Source: Lineus longissimus
Lineage: Eukaryota; Nemertea; Pilidiophora; Heteronemertea; Lineidae
Assembly: GCF_910592395.1 (NCBI RefSeq)
Contig: NC_088318.1
Location: 16,430,349 to 16,494,348 of the forward strand
Direction: 5' to 3'
DNA length: 64,000 nucleotides
The notes beneath the pieces are model-generated. The model worked only from the letters and a program-made list of their open reading frames with translations. It did not search any database and was not told the DNA's origin. A program made the position numbers and the translations under genes. Numbering within the stretch: the first letter of the stretch is position 1; each line of letters starts with the position of its first letter. This document shows positions 61,201 through 64,000 of the stretch, piece by piece.

Positions 61201-63974
61201 CAATTTCACTTTATTACAGAAATCCCTGTCTGAAGGTTTTGGGAGAGGTCTTCATATCATTAATCTTCTCACCATCTTGATATATCCTGCTGCAGCCATA
61301 TTGATTTTACATCCGAATCCATGTGAGTATTATATCTCTACCCTGACCCACGTAACTTTTCACAGCCAACAGAAAAGTGCATGGAGGGAGAAGGGGATCT
61401 TGATTCAGTTGAAAGCATATGCTAAGGACATCATCAACACTAAAAAAGGATATGCGCATTTTTTAGCACTGGCCTGCTAAATCTTTATGACGGAGCTATT
61501 GGCGGCTTTGTGTAACTTTATCTTGCTTGCCTGACTGCTGCCTATATTGTCCCTTTAATGCTAGAAATAGTTGTACAAACTACTCATTCTGATCACAGTC
61601 TATAAAAACGCCGTCCATATTATTGACGTCTCGGATATCGTTTTCAGTTTACTCAATGCAGACTCTTGCTTTTTTCGTCGTAACGTTTTGCAAGCTGATT
61701 TCCTACGTCTTGACCAATCAGTGGTGTAGGCTCAGCCTGAGGAAAGACTCAACAGCAGGCAGACGTCGGTACAAATCAATGTCTGCTAGCACACCTCGTA
61801 AGTTCCTGGCGTGTGCTATCCCATAAGAGACAGACTGAGACGACCGAGTGTAGATATGCCAAACCGTCAGTCGTGTCATACCTTCCTTGTACAGAATAGC
61901 AGGATTTCATGATTCTTGTTACCTTAGATTTTGTCAGATTTTGATTGAAATATTTCCTATTACCAACCATCCATACTTGCTATTATCTAGATCATGTATA
62001 TGAAATATTCAACCAATTTGGTTAAAAAAGTTCTTCCACGAACCTTGGTGTAAAAGGGAGAATATTCCTGTCTATAGAGCAAGTTTGAAAAATGTTTAAG
62101 GGAAACCACTGTTGGTCAAATTTGAAATATGCAAAACAAAAGTTATTTTCAATAAAGTCTGACAAATTTCTATGGAAATGAGAAGCAACCTTTGTCCCCC
62201 CTCAAATCAAACCCCCTCCAAGTCCACGAACCTGTCCCATGATTGCCCTAATCCTAATCCATCTGTTCACTTCCAGTTTCAGCCCTTGTTTCTCTCGGTG
62301 CCTTTACCATATCTTTCTTGAAGTTAATCTCTTATGTGGCCGTCAACAAATGGTGCCGCGACCGAGAAAAAAGTGCGGCAACGATACGAAGTAAACGTAA
62401 ATCAGTACATATAGCTTGTTTGCGTAAGTTAGCATGGTTAGCATGCACGTAACACATGTTAAGGGTTAGCTATGCATCATTGTACAAACTGCGAAAGGTT
62501 AATATTTGAGCAACTATTACTTGATATGACCAGACTCTAGCTCATGTGTTTCAGTGCTGCATTGTAATGAATAATAGAGAGGAATCCTATCCTATCCTAA
62601 CGAACCGCCCTTTACAGTGTAAATGCACTATGCGCAAACCATAATTGCTTGGGTTGGTGCAGAATGTAGAAGCTGTCAAAAAGCATTTAGAACCACTACA
62701 ACATTGTGTATAACTGCATTTCTATTTTCTGGACCAGTAGTAAATACGAACGACGTACCCCTTTAACTGGACAGAGACCCAAATGGGTCGTGAAGTCAGT
62801 ACAGTTGAACCTCTCTATTAAGGACAACCTTGGGACTGACAAGTACTGTCCTTAATAGAGAGGTGTCCTGATTAGAGAGGTCAAATTGATGCAACAACCA
62901 ACTACGGACCAAAACTAGTGTCCTTAATAGAGAGAGTGTTCTTATTCGAGAGGTGTCCTCTAAGGGAGGTTCTACTGTATTTCTATTCTATTCTAATCTA
63001 TTTCAGCCAATTTGGAGAAGCCTGTGTCAAATGGGCAACAGGAGGTGGCTTTAGTGCAGTATCCCGATAACCTTAATGTAAAAGGTAGGTACACCCTCCC
63101 CTATTCTCAGGGGAGGTTGGGAATGACAGGAAGAACGAGAATATAAAGGCTTGACTCTATGAAGGAGATTCTAATAGTCACATCACTGGCATCGTTTTGT
63201 TGCTAAAGTACTATAAAACCTCTAAGGCCTAAGCCGACTACAGACAATGCCTAGAGACACAGCGATGCTTTGTTCAAGGTGAAACCCATGACTGGTCAGT
63301 GCCGAAACTAACTTCTTCGAATTCGTCTATTGAAGAATGTGATACAAACATTTAGGCCGAAATATTGTGACTTAAAGTTAATTTTTCCTTTCAGATTTAT
63401 ACTATTTTATGTTCGCACCGACCCTGTGTTACGAGTTAAATTTCCCACGATCAGCTCGGATACGTAAGAGGTTCCTTTTCAAGAGGGTCGTGGAGATGGT
63501 GTTCCTGTCCCAAATCATGCTTGGCCTCATACAACAGTGGATCGTGCCGACCGTCAAGAACTCCATGGTTCCGTTCGTCAATTCAGAATTTTCAAAAATT
63601 GTGGAACGTTTACTTAAACTTGCAGTAAGTATTTTAAAGCGGGACTATAGGCAGGAGCAGAGGGGCTAATTTGGCCATCTTCAGGTGGTTAATATACACA
63701 GTAATCCCATCAGCTGCTGTCATGGCCATCTGAAATTCAATCCTGTGAAAGGGTCCCCTTTGAGAGGAGGTACTTGCGACCACAGGCATCTTGTAATATC
63801 TGTTACACACTGGATATTATACACCTAGTATAAATTACAACAAGTTTCTTTTGTTTTTCAGGTGCCAAATCACTTCATCTGGTTAATCTTCTTTTATTGC
63901 TTCTTTCACTCGATGTTAAATGTTATTGCTGAAATACTCAAGTTTGGCGATCGTGAATTTTACAGGGACTGGTG
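58272..63974 (+). CDS. DGAT1: Diacylglycerol O-acyltransferase 1 (partial, C-terminus off the right edge)
   Basis: ER membrane MBOAT enzyme that makes triacylglycerol from diacylglycerol and acyl-CoA. Exons: 58272-58741, 58995-59082, 60036-60076, 60371-60456, 60864-60916, 61220-61322, 61648-61797 and/or 62277-62390 (or 62396), 63007-63084, 63395-63624, 63862-63974. Phases agree; about 470 residues are visible. Marks: Arg-rich N-terminus; [52 protein letters not shown] with Nx[44 protein letters not shown]; and FYRDWW at the last donor. The MBOAT active-site His lies further right. The N-terminal exon of 156 residues is Ser/Cys-rich and roughly twice the human length. Start: Met at 58272 in AAAATGG; an in-frame Met at 58218 is possible. 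Confidence 0.96.
60188..60232 (+). other. tRNA-like head (possible SINE remnant)
   Basis: GGGGGCTTAGCTCAGATGG is like a tRNA 5' end with box A. No box B follows at the right distance and no clover-leaf can be drawn, so this is not a tRNA gene. Confidence 0.25.
60402..60737 (+). repeat. 84-bp tandem repeat duplicating the DGAT1 exon 4 donor
   Basis: Four units start at GTCACATTCTTCC at 60402, 60486, 60570 and 60654. Each contains the 3' part of exon 4 ([11 protein letters not shown]), its donor T/GTAAGT (GTGAGT in the fourth), about 28 bp of intron, and an acceptor-like TTCTTCCTGGCAG. The frame stays open through all units, so 84 bp adds 28 codons each. A decayed fifth unit may follow at about 60740. 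Confidence 0.93.
60978..61105. mobile_element. Partial CAGTAGAACCTC element in DGAT1 intron 5
   Basis: Carries TGTCCTGATTAGAGAGGTGA, TTGTCCTTAATAGAGAGGTT and the terminus GGGAGGTTCCACTGTA, matching the right half of the 62804 element. Confidence 0.65.
61526..61558. mobile_element. Single end of a TTAAAGGGACAATATAGG element
   Basis: TGCCTATATTGTCCCTTTAA is the inverse of the end at 57117. The partner end is not visible nearby. Confidence 0.4.
62695..62766. mobile_element. Partial TTAA family A copy in DGAT1
   Basis: Ends ACGAACGACGTACCCCTTTAA and shares the GCATTTCTATTTTCTGGACC stretch with the 6773 copy. The left end is missing. Confidence 0.6.
62804..62985. mobile_element. Complete TA-flanked CAGTTGAACCTC element
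   Basis: Begins TACAGTTGAACCTCTC and ends GAGGTTCTACTGTA. Sub-terminal words CTCTCTATTAAGGACA and TGTCCTTAATAGAGAG are inverses and recur inside. TA borders with CAGT termini fit pogo/Tigger-like elements of the Tc1-mariner group, which is inference. Non-coding. Confidence 0.75.
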
Positions 63975-64000
63975 GTAAGTTTGTGTTGTAAAACAGAGAT

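Overview
The window is nuclear DNA of a multicellular animal, most likely a marine invertebrate. Its genes are split into many short exons with GT-AG introns, and their products are animal proteins (Spire, TBC1D20, METTL17, DGAT1). Small non-autonomous DNA transposons and LINE tails fill the introns and spacers. I cannot name the species or phylum from the sequence. All exon models were built by eye from splice consensus, reading phase and remembered protein families, and no search was run. Five of the six recognised genes keep reading phase across every junction; DGAT1 does so with one choice of cassette exon.

Layout. Positions 1-6200, minus: guanine deaminase (GDA), first ten coding exons, with the C-terminus beyond the left edge. 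Positions 6201-10338: spacer with one 5S rRNA gene (7806-7924, plus) and a 69-bp satellite of 17 units (8373-9587). Positions 10339-16193, minus: METTL17, a mitoribosome assembly factor. Positions 16192-20234, plus: mevalonate diphosphate decarboxylase (MVD), head to head with METTL17, the proposed start codons overlapping. Positions 20235-25375: MVD 3' region and probable Spire 3' region, with foldback elements and a LINE fragment. Positions 25376-48360, minus: Spire actin nucleator, 15 coding exons with transposon-rich introns. Positions 50637-55169, minus: TBC1D20. Positions 55600-56002, plus: a small two-exon gene I do not recognise, divergent from TBC1D20. Positions 58272 to the right edge, plus: DGAT1, first part of the gene.

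The genes do not form an operon or one pathway. MVD (isoprenoid and sterol synthesis) and DGAT1 (triglyceride synthesis) are lipid enzymes. TBC1D20 (Rab1/Rab18 GAP at the ER and lipid droplets) and Spire (actin nucleation on vesicles) act in membrane traffic. METTL17 serves mitochondrial translation and GDA serves purine breakdown.

Most worth a second look: two homologous, phase-compatible cassette exons for one DGAT1 membrane segment; an 84-bp tandem duplication that copies a DGAT1 splice donor four times; the overlapping divergent METTL17/MVD starts; the unrecognised gene beside TBC1D20; the 69-bp array open on both strands; and several transposon families bounded by TTAA with long hairpin arms.
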